Source of the DNA: an uncultured Kiloniella sp.
Lineage (GTDB): Bacteria; Pseudomonadota; Alphaproteobacteria; Kiloniellales; Kiloniellaceae
Reading direction: 5' to 3'
Assembly: GCF_937128705.1 (NCBI RefSeq)
Contig: NZ_CAKZMP010000098.1
Location: 1 to 54,697, forward strand
Length of the DNA: 54,697 nt
Part shown: piece after piece, positions 34,861 through 42,933 of the stretch
How the letters are laid out: every line of letters begins with the position of its first letter
Position numbering within the stretch: position 1 is the stretch's first letter
Notes under the pieces: model-generated
What the model saw: only the letters and a program-made list of their open reading frames with translations
What the model was told of the DNA's origin: nothing
The model's database searches: none
Translations under genes and position numbers: made by a program

Positions 34861-36438
34861 TTATTCAGCAGCTTCTGGCAAAGCATTACGGTTGCGGATC
34901 AACAAATCACCGATACTGTTGGCCTTGTGTTCCACCAACGTGTCCGGACCACCCCAAATCGGAACGGCACGGCCAAGTCTAGCCATAATGTCATAGATAA
35001 TGAACTTCGCGACGCCATTCCCACCACGCGTTCCCTCATACAGCAATTGCAAGGGATAAGCAGCATTCCCAAGAACCGGGATGAACCCCAAAAGCAATGC
35101 AAACCAAGGTCGGCTTGTTCCTCGGGCGGTCGACGCAATAATACGACACGTCGTATAGATCGTCCGCACAATGACACCGCCACTAAAATAACCAATAATC
35201 CCGCCCAGAAGTCCGATAACATCAAAAGCCCCTAACCCGAAGACAATCGCCAGGGTTGTGACTTTCACAAATGGTTTCAGCGCCATCAATACACCAAAGT
35301 CTGTGATATAAAGGCTGCTCTCGCTGTTTTCCATTTCATGCTTCAAAACATCGGCTTCACGCTCAGTAAGTTGGCGGCGTTTTTGCCAATCTTCGATACT
35401 GCGGCCAACCAGTAATCTACTCAATTGCGTTCTGTAGGACGGCAGGAATATAAATGCTTTAACTTTTGGCAACAAGTTACCAAGCTGTTTGATCAATTTG
35501 CTCTCTTTAAAGAACGAACTGATTTTACCAGCAACCTTTTTCAAGCCCTCTTTAGCTTGTCGTCCGTACCAACGTAACGGATGCTTTTTGTAATAATGAG
35601 TCTCTTCTTCAGAGATTTTCCCACGGGCAAACCTTGACTGGATGCTACGTTGTAAGCGTGACATAAAGCGCCAATCATCAGGTTTATGAATAAGACCGGA
35701 TACATCAACACAAAGGGCCTCGTATTCCTGTTCGTTCATCACCTCAAGAAGTGCGTTTTTATTTACAACAATGTAATCACGAAGTTTTGCAACATCCACA
35801 TCATCATAAAGCGGACGACCATTCACAACAGTGCGCTGTAAGTAATACGTAAAGAGGAGCTTAGGATTTGCAGGGAACAGGGCTGGCACACCGGATTCCA
35901 GATCAACCCAGACCCAACGTGTTTCCCCCGTTTCAGTCGTTTCCAACAGAAAATTACTGGTCGCAACCGGATTGCCATAACCTGCCTGCCAGGCAAGTCC
36001 ATCAAACCCAGCGTCAAGAAGTAATCCCTGTAGAGGTTTCATTACGTTCTCAACCAGATCCTGAATTTCAGTCTCTTTTTGCGAAGAATACGGATGGTGC
36101 AATGATGGCGCCCGCCCATCAATAAATTCCATGGTAATTTCATTGGCTCGGAACTCTTCGTTCCATGACACAGAAATAATCTCTGCTATACGAAGTTTAC
36201 CGGGTAGCCAGAGTTTCATCAGGGCAGAAAGAACACGACGCCGACAGGCAGCTTCAAGGATTGATCCCTGATGCCAAATATAGGGATTGTTCGCGCCAAA
36301 GATCACATTGTGAACGAGGCCGGCCAAAGTGGAGCCGACAAATATCTTACGTGCTGTCGCCCGACCATCAGGAAGATGATCCAGATACACAGTAGCAGAT
36401 CGGCCAGCGCCAATCTTTCGATCTTTTAAACTCGACAT
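34861..36438 (-). CDS. kinase-like membrane protein of unknown function
   Basis: The protein of 525 residues is not one I can name. Residues 1-250 look like a divergent protein-kinase-like fold: a glycine-rich loop IGAGRSATVY (9-18), a possible ATP lysine Lys31 (ARKIF), NEITMEFIDGRAP as the hinge-like strand (99-111), a catalytic-loop-like GYGNPVATSNFLL with Asn162, and WVDLESG with Asp179 in the DFG place. The HxD aspartate is not evident. A basic linker (255-350) contains many Lys and Arg, then the segment 351-390 (SLYITDFGVLMALKPF) leads to two or three hydrophobic segments (about 394-430 and 446-466). It could be a membrane-bound lipid or small-molecule kinase or a pseudokinase. It is monocistronic and divergent from bhmT. 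Confidence 0.65.
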   Translation of the reverse strand: MSSLKDRKIGAGRSATVYLDHLPDGRATARKIFVGSTLAGLVHNVIFGANNPYIWHQGSILEAACRRRVLSALMKLWLPGKLRIAEIISVSWNEEFRANEITMEFIDGRAPSLHHPYSSQKETEIQDLVENVMKPLQGLLLDAGFDGLAWQAGYGNPVATSNFLLETTETGETRWVWVDLESGVPALFPANPKLLFTYYLQRTVVNGRPLYDDVDVAKLRDYIVVNKNALLEVMNEQEYEALCVDVSGLIHKPDDWRFMSRLQRSIQSRFARGKISEEETHYYKKHPLRWYGRQAKEGLKKVAGKISSFFKESKLIKQLGNLLPKVKAFIFLPSYRTQLSRLLVGRSIEDWQKRRQLTEREADVLKHEMENSESSLYITDFGVLMALKPFVKVTTLAIVFGLGAFDVIGLLGGIIGYFSGGVIVRTIYTTCRIIASTARGTSRPWFALLLGFIPVLGNAAYPLQLLYEGTRGGNGVAKFIIYDIMARLGRAVPIWGGPDTLVEHKANSIGDLLIRNRNALPEAAE

Positions 36439-36760
36439 TTAATTATTTTCCAAGCCTTGTACGGTGCCCGTATTCGCCCCTTCGGTTCACAAAATACCGA
36501 AAATAGAAATCAAAGCTGCGGGGAAATTTTTCGCGAGCAGCATATATCTATACTTTTTTTGTTGAAAAAACCACCCATAGCGAAATAAAAATGTCACTTT
36601 TATGCCTCAAATGATTCATGAACGATCTATCTTGTTCTGAAATCACCACTAAGTAAGCACAAAATCCATATAAAGAAATCCTGATATAGCTTGCGTCACG
36701 TACAAAAAAAGCATAGTTTCTTCCGTAGATATAAATCTCAATCTTGTGCGGCGAGTAACT
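36439..36760. other. gene-free divergent region before bhmT
   Basis: This 322-base AT-rich stretch separates the kinase-like gene and the betaine-homocysteine methyltransferase gene. I looked for a SAM-II or SAH-type riboswitch and for BetI-like or TGTCG-type operators and saw none. It must contain two divergent promoters, but I cannot place them with confidence. Confidence 0.5.
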
Positions 36761-37846
36761 ATGGCCAATAAATTTCTAGATCTTTTAAAAACACGCGACT
36801 GGCTACTTGCCGATGGCGCAACAGGCACCAACCTTTTCGAAGTAGGCTTGGAAACCGGCGATGCCCCCGAACTTTGGAACATCGACGAGCCAGAAAAAAT
36901 TTACAATCTTCAGAAATCTTTTGTTGATGCTGGGTCAGACATTATTCTCACCAATACCTTTGGCGGCACGCGAAACCGTATGAAACTTCACAAAGCAGAA
37001 GACCGCGTTGCAGAAATAAACACTGCCGCCGTAAAGATCACTAAGCGCGTTGCCGACGAAGCGGGCCGTCCTGTGGTTGTCGCCGGGTCTATGGGCCCCA
37101 CAGGTGATATCTTTGAACCCGTGGGGTCATTGACCCGCGAAGAAGGTATTGCTGCATTTCGTGAACAAGCTATCGCCCTTGCCGAAGCTGGTGCAGATGT
37201 TCTTTGGCTGGAAACAATCTCAGCACCGGAAGAGCTGGAAGCGGCGGTCACGGCATGTAGTGAAACTGGCTTACCTATTGTGACAACGTTAAGCTTTGAC
37301 ACCAATGGCCGCACGATGATGGGCCTGACCCCCGGCGACTTTGCCGGACGCGTCAAAGAGCTTTCAACAGTACCTGTCGCTTATGGTGCTAACTGTGGTG
37401 TCGGGGCATCTGAAATGGTCACCGCACTTCAAAACATGGCTATGTGCGCGAAAGAAGGCGATGTTTTGGTGTCAAAAAGTAACTGTGGCATTCCTGAATA
37501 CGTCGATGGTGCTATCCGTTACACAGGCACACCAGAATTAATGGCTGACTACGCAAGAATTGCCGTCGATTCAGGTATTAAAATCATCGGCGGGTGCTGT
37601 GGAACATCCCCCAATCATGTCAGACACATGCGTGACGCCCTTGATAACCATACACGCGGTCCGAAGCCAAGTCTTGACGAAATCGTCGCGCGACTTGGTG
37701 AAATTTCCAACGGAGCACGTGAAATGAACGAAGCCGGACCACTTGGGGCAAAACCAAAAGAGCAAACTGGTGGAGGTCGCCGGCGTCGCGGGCGTGACCC
37801 AAAACGTAAAGCTGCAGACGATGGAAAAATGCCCGGTCAGGAATAA
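36761..37846 (+). CDS. bhmT: betaine-homocysteine S-methyltransferase
   Basis: The enzyme transfers a methyl group from glycine betaine to homocysteine, giving methionine and dimethylglycine. The 361-residue protein has the homocysteine S-methyltransferase barrel: LLADGATGTNLF, DIILTNTFGGTR, and three zinc cysteines, one in GANCGVG and two in GGCCGTSP. ATG 36761 is preferred over GTG 36746 because the protein then begins MANKFLDLL like alphaproteobacterial homologues. The C-terminal tail (about 325-361) is basic and low-complexity (GGGRRRRGRDPKRK), an odd feature for the family. It converges on the choXWV-HAD operon, so betaine supply and use are neighbours. Confidence 0.9.
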   Translation: MANKFLDLLKTRDWLLADGATGTNLFEVGLETGDAPELWNIDEPEKIYNLQKSFVDAGSDIILTNTFGGTRNRMKLHKAEDRVAEINTAAVKITKRVADEAGRPVVVAGSMGPTGDIFEPVGSLTREEGIAAFREQAIALAEAGADVLWLETISAPEELEAAVTACSETGLPIVTTLSFDTNGRTMMGLTPGDFAGRVKELSTVPVAYGANCGVGASEMVTALQNMAMCAKEGDVLVSKSNCGIPEYVDGAIRYTGTPELMADYARIAVDSGIKIIGGCCGTSPNHVRHMRDALDNHTRGPKPSLDEIVARLGEISNGAREMNEAGPLGAKPKEQTGGGRRRRGRDPKRKAADDGKMPGQE

Positions 37847-37891
37847 ACGGACCAAGCATAAACCACAACCTGATAACCGTTTAAACATACG

Positions 37892-37919
37892 AAAAGGGGC
37901 TTCATTTGAGGCCCCTTTT
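37892..37919. terminator. bidirectional intrinsic terminator
   Basis: AAAAGGGGC pairs with GCCCCTTTT, extended inside by TC/GA around an ATTT loop. It ends bhmT on the plus strand and, with a TTTT tail, the choXWV-HAD operon on the minus strand. Confidence 0.88.
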
Positions 37920-37965
37920 GCTTCATCAGCTCAGTAACTACCATTCAGAAAGATTTACAGAGAAA

Positions 37966-38664
37966 TTAACTTAATACGCTCTCAAGATCTTCAATCGACA
38001 AAAGAACATGATCCGCCAGGGTTGAAAGCTCTTCACGTCCAGTTGTGCCTGTCAGAACACCGACTTTCAAACCAGCCCCGGCATTCATTCCCATTTCCAT
38101 ATCATGCAAGTTATCGCCAACAACAACAACATTTTCTGGGGCCACGTCCATTGCCTTACAAAAGCCCTGAACCATACCCGCGGTTGGTTTCAGCCCATGC
38201 CCAGAATCATAACCAGCAATAAAGTCGAGCTTATCGATACAATCAAACCGTGACAAAGAACGCCTCGCCCCTTGTTCACTATCGCTTGTTGCAACACCAA
38301 GTTTAAGCCCTCGCTCTTTCAAGCGGATAAACAAAGCAGATAGATCAGTCACAGCAACCGCAGCAGATTCTCCTTCGTCCTGAAAAATTTTCTCAACCGT
38401 ATCAATAAGAACGTCATAATTCGCATCAGGTAGGAACTCGCACCACTTCGCAACGATTTCACCATTGCTACAGGCTGCCAGCATAGATCCTGATAAAACA
38501 CGCCCCAGTTCAGCATCAAATCCCGTAGCAGCCAACAGCTGTGCAGCAAGCCCTGCATCCCCTTTGGCAGCCATTAAAGCCGCTTTTTGGTTAAGGGGCG
38601 TCCAGCTTTGTTCGTAATCAAGAAGGGTACCATCCTTGTCGAACAGGATCGCCTTAATCGTCAT
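37966..38664 (-). CDS. HAD hydrolase, phosphoglycolate-phosphatase-like
   Basis: The 232-residue protein has HAD motif I ILFDKDGTLLDYE (Asp9, Asp11), a helical cap of the C1 type, motif II VATSDSEQ, motif III Lys in HGLKPTAGMVQGF and motif IV VVGDNLHDMEMGMNAG. It resembles Gph-type phosphatases, but the substrate is unknown. It starts 14 bases after the choV stop, so it is the fourth gene of the choline uptake operon. A role with phosphocholine or another phosphorylated intermediate is possible but not shown. Confidence 0.85.
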   Translation of the reverse strand: MTIKAILFDKDGTLLDYEQSWTPLNQKAALMAAKGDAGLAAQLLAATGFDAELGRVLSGSMLAACSNGEIVAKWCEFLPDANYDVLIDTVEKIFQDEGESAAVAVTDLSALFIRLKERGLKLGVATSDSEQGARRSLSRFDCIDKLDFIAGYDSGHGLKPTAGMVQGFCKAMDVAPENVVVVGDNLHDMEMGMNAGAGLKVGVLTGTTGREELSTLADHVLLSIEDLESVLS

Positions 38665-38678
38665 TAGATCAAAACCCT

Positions 38679-39878
38679 TTATTCTGCTGCATCGGCAATT
38701 GAGCTCTGACGAAGAATACCTTGATAGATCTCTTCATCGCCAACAACGCCGACAAGCACACCATCTTCTGCAAGTAATACAGGATTGCCTGTTGATTGGC
38801 GAAGTTCAATTGCGCGCTTCATCGTTATGTCAGGCGAAGCGGCCACAATATTACAATCGGGAATATCATCTAGCGAATGCTCAGGTCCAAAACTAAAGAC
38901 AGGCAGCTCTTCTTTATCTTCAAAAGTTACTTTCTGCACAGCTCCCTTACCATCCATAGCCAGCTTAAAAGCGTCGTACTTATCAAGAATAACACGGGCA
39001 CCATCTTTACGAAGTTCGCTTACAGGCGTCATCAGCGACGCGCAACGCAGAACATTCAGCGGGTTCATATGAGCCACGAATTCAGCAACATATTCATTCG
39101 CAGGATTCAAGACGATCTCTTCCGGTTCGCCATATTGAACAATACGACCACCTTCCATAATCGCGATATGCGTACCGATTTTTAATGCTTCATCAAGATC
39201 ATGGCTCACAAAGACAATCGTCTTTTTCAGGTTTCTCTGTAATTCAAGTAGCTCATCCTGTAAGTGATCCCTAATCAAAGGATCCAAAGCCGAGAAAGGC
39301 TCATCCATCAATAGAATATCTGCATCCGTCGCAAATGCTCGCGCAAGTCCCACGCGCTGCTGCATACCCCCAGACAATTCATGCGCGTATTTATCTTTCC
39401 ACTGATCAAGACTAACCATCTTGAGCTTTTCTTCGACGATGGCTTCACGTTCGGCTTTTGGCACGCCCTTAAGCTCTAGTCCGAGGCCAACGTTTTCCGA
39501 TACAGTGCGCCAAGGTAGAAGCGCAAATTGCTGGAAAACCATGGAAACCCGTTCCATGCGCATATGACGCAGTGTTTTGGCATCGCACGAAGCGACATCA
39601 ACAAGGTCATCGCCATCACGCACAAGAACTTCACCGCGCGTGACTTTATTCAGACCATTCACTGCGCGTAACAGTGTTGATTTACCAGAACCGGAAAGCC
39701 CCATCAGAACACAAATTTCGCCTTCTTCAATTTTGATGGAACCATCAGCGACCCCGAGAACACATCCGGTTTCCTCAAGAATTTCCTCTCGTGTTTTCCC
39801 CGCATCAACCATTGGGATGGCTTCTTTTTGATTATCGCCAAAGACAATATCGACGTTTTTAAATTCTACAGCTGTCAT
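38679..39878 (-). CDS. choV: choline ABC transporter ATP-binding protein
   Basis: The 399-residue ATPase of the ChoXWV/ProU importer has Walker A GLSGSGKSTLL, the ABC signature LSGGMQQRVGLARA, Walker B ADILLMDEPFSALDPL and the H-loop VSHDLDEA. The C-terminal part (about 275-399) carries a CBS-like regulatory region (ITMKRAIELRQSTGNPVLLAEDGVLVGVVGDEEIY). The N-terminal insert MVDAGKTREEILEETGCVLGV is typical of the choXWV type. It lies downstream of choW with 20 bases between. Confidence 0.93.
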   Translation of the reverse strand: MTAVEFKNVDIVFGDNQKEAIPMVDAGKTREEILEETGCVLGVADGSIKIEEGEICVLMGLSGSGKSTLLRAVNGLNKVTRGEVLVRDGDDLVDVASCDAKTLRHMRMERVSMVFQQFALLPWRTVSENVGLGLELKGVPKAEREAIVEEKLKMVSLDQWKDKYAHELSGGMQQRVGLARAFATDADILLMDEPFSALDPLIRDHLQDELLELQRNLKKTIVFVSHDLDEALKIGTHIAIMEGGRIVQYGEPEEIVLNPANEYVAEFVAHMNPLNVLRCASLMTPVSELRKDGARVILDKYDAFKLAMDGKGAVQKVTFEDKEELPVFSFGPEHSLDDIPDCNIVAASPDITMKRAIELRQSTGNPVLLAEDGVLVGVVGDEEIYQGILRQSSIADAAE

Positions 39879-39898
39879 TTTATTGCTCCATCCCTACC

Positions 39899-40759
39899 TT
39901 AAGCGCCATCAACCGGGGCATTACGCTGCTTACACAGACGGTCCAACAAAATCGCAACAATTACAATTGCGAGGCCAGCTTCAATGCCCATATCAAATTG
40001 ACGTGAATTCAGAGCACGTACAACCGGCTTACCGAGTCCATTTGCGCCAACTAAAGCCCCAATCACCACCATTGAAAGCGAGAGCATAATACACTGCGTT
40101 ACACCGGCTCTAATAGTTGGTAAAGCATATGGAATTTCAACCTTCCAAAGTAGCTGTTTCTTTGTTGCTCCAAATGCTTCTGCGGCCTCTACTAAAGGCT
40201 TTGGAACAGATGATATACCCAAATGTGTTAAACGTACTGGTGCAGCAACGGCAAAAACCACCGTTGCAACAAGTGCAGGTACCACTCCAAGACCAAAGAG
40301 CGTCATTGCAGGAATAAGATAAACAAACGTCGGAATTGTTTGGAGAAGATCAAGAACAGGCCTTAAAAGCGAAAAGAGCCATGGACGGTGAGCCGCAGCA
40401 ATACCTAGCGGAACGCCTGTGATTATGCAGACAATCGTCGCATAAACGACAAGAACCAGAGACTCAACCGTTTCAGTCCAATAGCCAAGATTTACGATAA
40501 ACAGCAAAGACAGGAACACAAACATGGAAAGTTTCCATGTGCGCTGTAAATACTGTGCAAGTCCAGTGATCATAATGATCACAACAATCGATGGTAAGAA
40601 AAGAAGTAAATCCACGGTTCCATCAATCAGGAAAGTGCCGCCATCAGTTATTGCGTCAAAAAAGCCCGCAAAGTTATCGATAAGAAAGTCGAAAAAACTT
40701 TCCCCCCATTTCCCGACGGGAATTTTATGATCAACCAACCATTGCTCGATGCCGGACAT
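39899..40759 (-). CDS. choW: choline ABC transporter permease
   Basis: The 286-residue permease begins with a hydrophilic amphipathic segment (GIEQWLVDHKIPVGKWGESFFDFLIDN) typical of ProW/ChoW, then about six membrane segments. The EAA loop that contacts the ATPase is at about 205-225 (EAAEAFGATKKQLLWKVEIPYALPTI). LLDLLQTIPTFVYLIPA is the usual conserved core helix. It sits between choX and choV. The gap from choX is long (204 bases) and contains a hairpin at 40912-40938. Confidence 0.93.
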   Translation of the reverse strand: MSGIEQWLVDHKIPVGKWGESFFDFLIDNFAGFFDAITDGGTFLIDGTVDLLLFLPSIVVIIMITGLAQYLQRTWKLSMFVFLSLLFIVNLGYWTETVESLVLVVYATIVCIITGVPLGIAAAHRPWLFSLLRPVLDLLQTIPTFVYLIPAMTLFGLGVVPALVATVVFAVAAPVRLTHLGISSVPKPLVEAAEAFGATKKQLLWKVEIPYALPTIRAGVTQCIMLSLSMVVIGALVGANGLGKPVVRALNSRQFDMGIEAGLAIVIVAILLDRLCKQRNAPVDGA

Positions 40760-40911
40760 TGTTAATCCCTCTGCTCCAAAGCGAACCCATAAAACGATTG
40801 TTTATGTGTTCTTTTTTATCTGTTTTTTTCGTTACCACCAGATTCCAAGATAAATAGGCTTTAATAATAACCTGTATTTCCATCACTGGTTTTATTTTTA
40901 TCTAACATACA

Positions 40912-40938
40912 AGAGGGCCGACAGAATGCCAGCCCTCT
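40912..40938 (-). promoter_or_regulatory. intercistronic hairpin between choX and choW
   Basis: AGAGGGC pairs with GCCCTCT around a 13-base partly paired loop. On the minus strand the tail is TTGTATG rather than a strong T run, so it probably protects or attenuates the choX message rather than ending it fully. This would raise binding protein levels above permease levels, as is common in such operons. Confidence 0.6.
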
Positions 40939-40963
40939 GTAAAAATTTCTCATGCGTTAAGAC

Positions 40964-41914
40964 TTAAAGGCCGAGATGACCTTTTACTGCAGCAAGACCG
41001 TCACCACCATCAAATGTGGTTACACCTGCAAGCCATGCATCCAATGCATCTGGGTTTGCTTTTAACCATTCAGTTGCAGCAACCGGACCTTCTTTACCAT
41101 CATCCAGGATAGCACCCATGATTTCATTTTCCATGGCAAGTGTGAAGCCCAGATTACCAAGAAGCTTACCCATGTTCGGGCATTCACTCGCATAGCCTTT
41201 TCTAACGTTTGTATGCACATTCGCACCACCAAAGTTAGGGCCAAAAATGTCATCACCACCTGTTAGGTAAGTCAGCTCGAAGTTTGCGTTCATTGGGTGA
41301 GGAGCCCAACCGAGGAAGACAACGCCTTTATCACGACGCGTAGAGCGCGCAACCTGAGACAACATGCCAGCTTCGGATGATTCAACAACTTCAAAATCTT
41401 TGAGGCCAAAGGTATCTTTGTCGATCATATCCTGGATAAGACGGTTACCATCGTTACCTGGCTCGATACCGTAAATTTTGCCGTCAAGATCGTCTTTGAA
41501 TTTTGCGATATCCGCAAAATCTTTCAGGCCTTTGTCAGCAAGGTAAGTCGGAACGGCAAGGGTATATTTAGCCCCTTCGAGATTAACACGAACGGTCTCA
41601 ACAGAACCTTCATCACGATAAGGTGCGATATCAGCTTCCATCGTTGGCATCCAGTTACCAAGGAAAACATCAACGTCACCGTTCTTTAGACCTGCATAAG
41701 TTACAGGAACAGAAAGGATTTGAGTTTCTGGCTCATAGCCAAGGCCTTCCAGAACAACAGATGCTACAGCAGTTGTTGCTGTGATATCAGTCCATCCAAC
41801 ATCGGAAAAAGTAACAGATTGACAGCTAGCTGGGTCAGCAGCATGCGCCCCAGTTGTAAAACCAGCTGCAGCGATGGCCAGTGTACTAGCCGAAATCAAG
41901 TGTTTGAGGTTCAT
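40964..41914 (-). CDS. choX: choline-binding periplasmic protein
   Basis: The 316-residue protein has a Sec signal peptide ending AHA (residues about 1-25). It carries the aromatic box for the quaternary ammonium group: Trp41 (VGWTD), Trp88 (GNWMP), Tyr117 (AKYTLA) and Trp203 (LGWAPHP), each two residues below the Trp43, Trp90, Tyr119 and Trp205 known from Sinorhizobium meliloti ChoX. The cysteine pair near 31 and in ASECPN may form a disulfide. It is the first gene of choX-choW-choV-HAD and is divergent from betI across a BetI operator region. Confidence 0.95.
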   Translation of the reverse strand: MNLKHLISASTLAIAAAGFTTGAHAADPASCQSVTFSDVGWTDITATTAVASVVLEGLGYEPETQILSVPVTYAGLKNGDVDVFLGNWMPTMEADIAPYRDEGSVETVRVNLEGAKYTLAVPTYLADKGLKDFADIAKFKDDLDGKIYGIEPGNDGNRLIQDMIDKDTFGLKDFEVVESSEAGMLSQVARSTRRDKGVVFLGWAPHPMNANFELTYLTGGDDIFGPNFGGANVHTNVRKGYASECPNMGKLLGNLGFTLAMENEIMGAILDDGKEGPVAATEWLKANPDALDAWLAGVTTFDGGDGLAAVKGHLGL

Positions 41915-42276
41915 TCACTTGTCTCCATTTTTACGCCACAAGAGGACCTCGTGGCTCTAATTTGATTTTAGCAAGATACCCGCAAGTTCATTATTATTCT
42001 AGCAGGATCTTTGCCTGATTAACTCCCTCGTACGATCGAAACTATCGTCGTAACTCCACTATCAATAATTTATTTTGATTGAACGTTCAATCAAAATAAA
42101 TTATTGATAAATACAGCGCAGTCATCAAACCATGAACCAGTACTGTGATTTTGTAAGTTAAATCATAGGCTAAGTTCCAAATAATGCGTCACAAGACAGG
42201 AAATAAGCATATCGATTTTTTTGTTTCTTAAGTCTCCTAGAAGAGCTGAAACATTAAATAAAAAGGAAACAAGGTC
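41915..42276. promoter_or_regulatory. divergent choX/betI promoter region
   Basis: The 362-base region has no gene. It holds the 50-bp palindrome with the BetI operator at 42060-42109. AT-rich stretches on both sides (about 41960-42000 and 42150-42260) can hold the choX and betI promoters. AAGGA at about 42263-42267 serves betI. Confidence 0.65.
42060..42109. promoter_or_regulatory. BetI operator within a 50-bp perfect palindrome
   Basis: Bases 42060-42084 are the exact reverse complement of 42085-42109. The core GATTGAACGTTCAATC matches the known BetI box (TTGATTGNACGTTCAAT type). It lies between choX and betI, so it can control both the uptake operon and betI-betB. The palindrome reaches well beyond the usual 20-base box; the outer arms (TATCAATAATTTATTTT) may form a second binding layer or promoter elements on both strands. 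Confidence 0.88.
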
Positions 42277-42864
42277 TTGCCAAAAGTAGGAATGGAAGAG
42301 ATTCGGAAAACCCAGTTGATCGAAGCAACAATTGCAATGATCCACGAGGAAGGGTTTACCAATGCCAGCATTTCGAAAATAAGCAAACGTGCAGGCCTGT
42401 CGTCGGGAATTGTCGCCCATTACTTTGATGATAAATCAGGGCTGTTAACAGCGACACTCCAATACCTAATGCGCAAGCTTGGCGAAGAAACAAAAAAACA
42501 ACTGGAACACGCCAACACACCGATAGAACGCCTGCTTGCCGTCGTGAATTCAAACTTTTCAGATGAACAGTTCAAACCAGGCGTGGTTGATGTCTGGTTG
42601 GCATTCTGGGCTTTGGTTCCAACATCCGAAAAATTGGGACGCCTGCACAAAATCAATGAACGCCGCATGCAGAGCAATTTTCAACACGCGTTGAAACCTT
42701 TGCTTCCCGAACAGATGGTCGCCAGTACAGCCACAGGCTTGGCAGCCATGGTCGAAGGCCTCTGGATACGCTGTGCCCTGACAAAAGGCGGGGTCACGCC
42801 AAAAGAAGCCATAGCGATTATGGAAAGTTACATCAGCAGCCAGATATTGGCTCATCAGAAATAA
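42277..42864 (+). CDS. betI: TetR-family repressor BetI
   Basis: The 195-residue repressor of choline-to-betaine genes starts at TTG 42277. The start follows from family similarity: the protein begins MPKVGMEEIRKTQLIEATI, matching the MPKxGMxxIRRxQLI start of BetI, and AAGGA lies about nine bases upstream. The HTH is at about 26-45 (NASISKISKRAGLSSGIVAHYFDDK). The ligand domain carries the BetI-type FWALVPTSEKLGRLHKINERRMQSNF segment. Choline is the usual inducer. It precedes betB with 69 bases between. Confidence 0.94.
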   Translation: MPKVGMEEIRKTQLIEATIAMIHEEGFTNASISKISKRAGLSSGIVAHYFDDKSGLLTATLQYLMRKLGEETKKQLEHANTPIERLLAVVNSNFSDEQFKPGVVDVWLAFWALVPTSEKLGRLHKINERRMQSNFQHALKPLLPEQMVASTATGLAAMVEGLWIRCALTKGGVTPKEAIAIMESYISSQILAHQK

Positions 42865-42933
42865 CTTAAGACATTAGATTTAAACAATTCAGATATATTT
42901 GAACAAGATATTAGAACTTTAGGGATCAAAATA

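Noticed and set aside
36439-36760. S-adenosylmethionine or S-adenosylhomocysteine riboswitch before bhmT
   Set aside because: I could not find the conserved SAM-II or SAH core sequences or a pseudoknot pattern.
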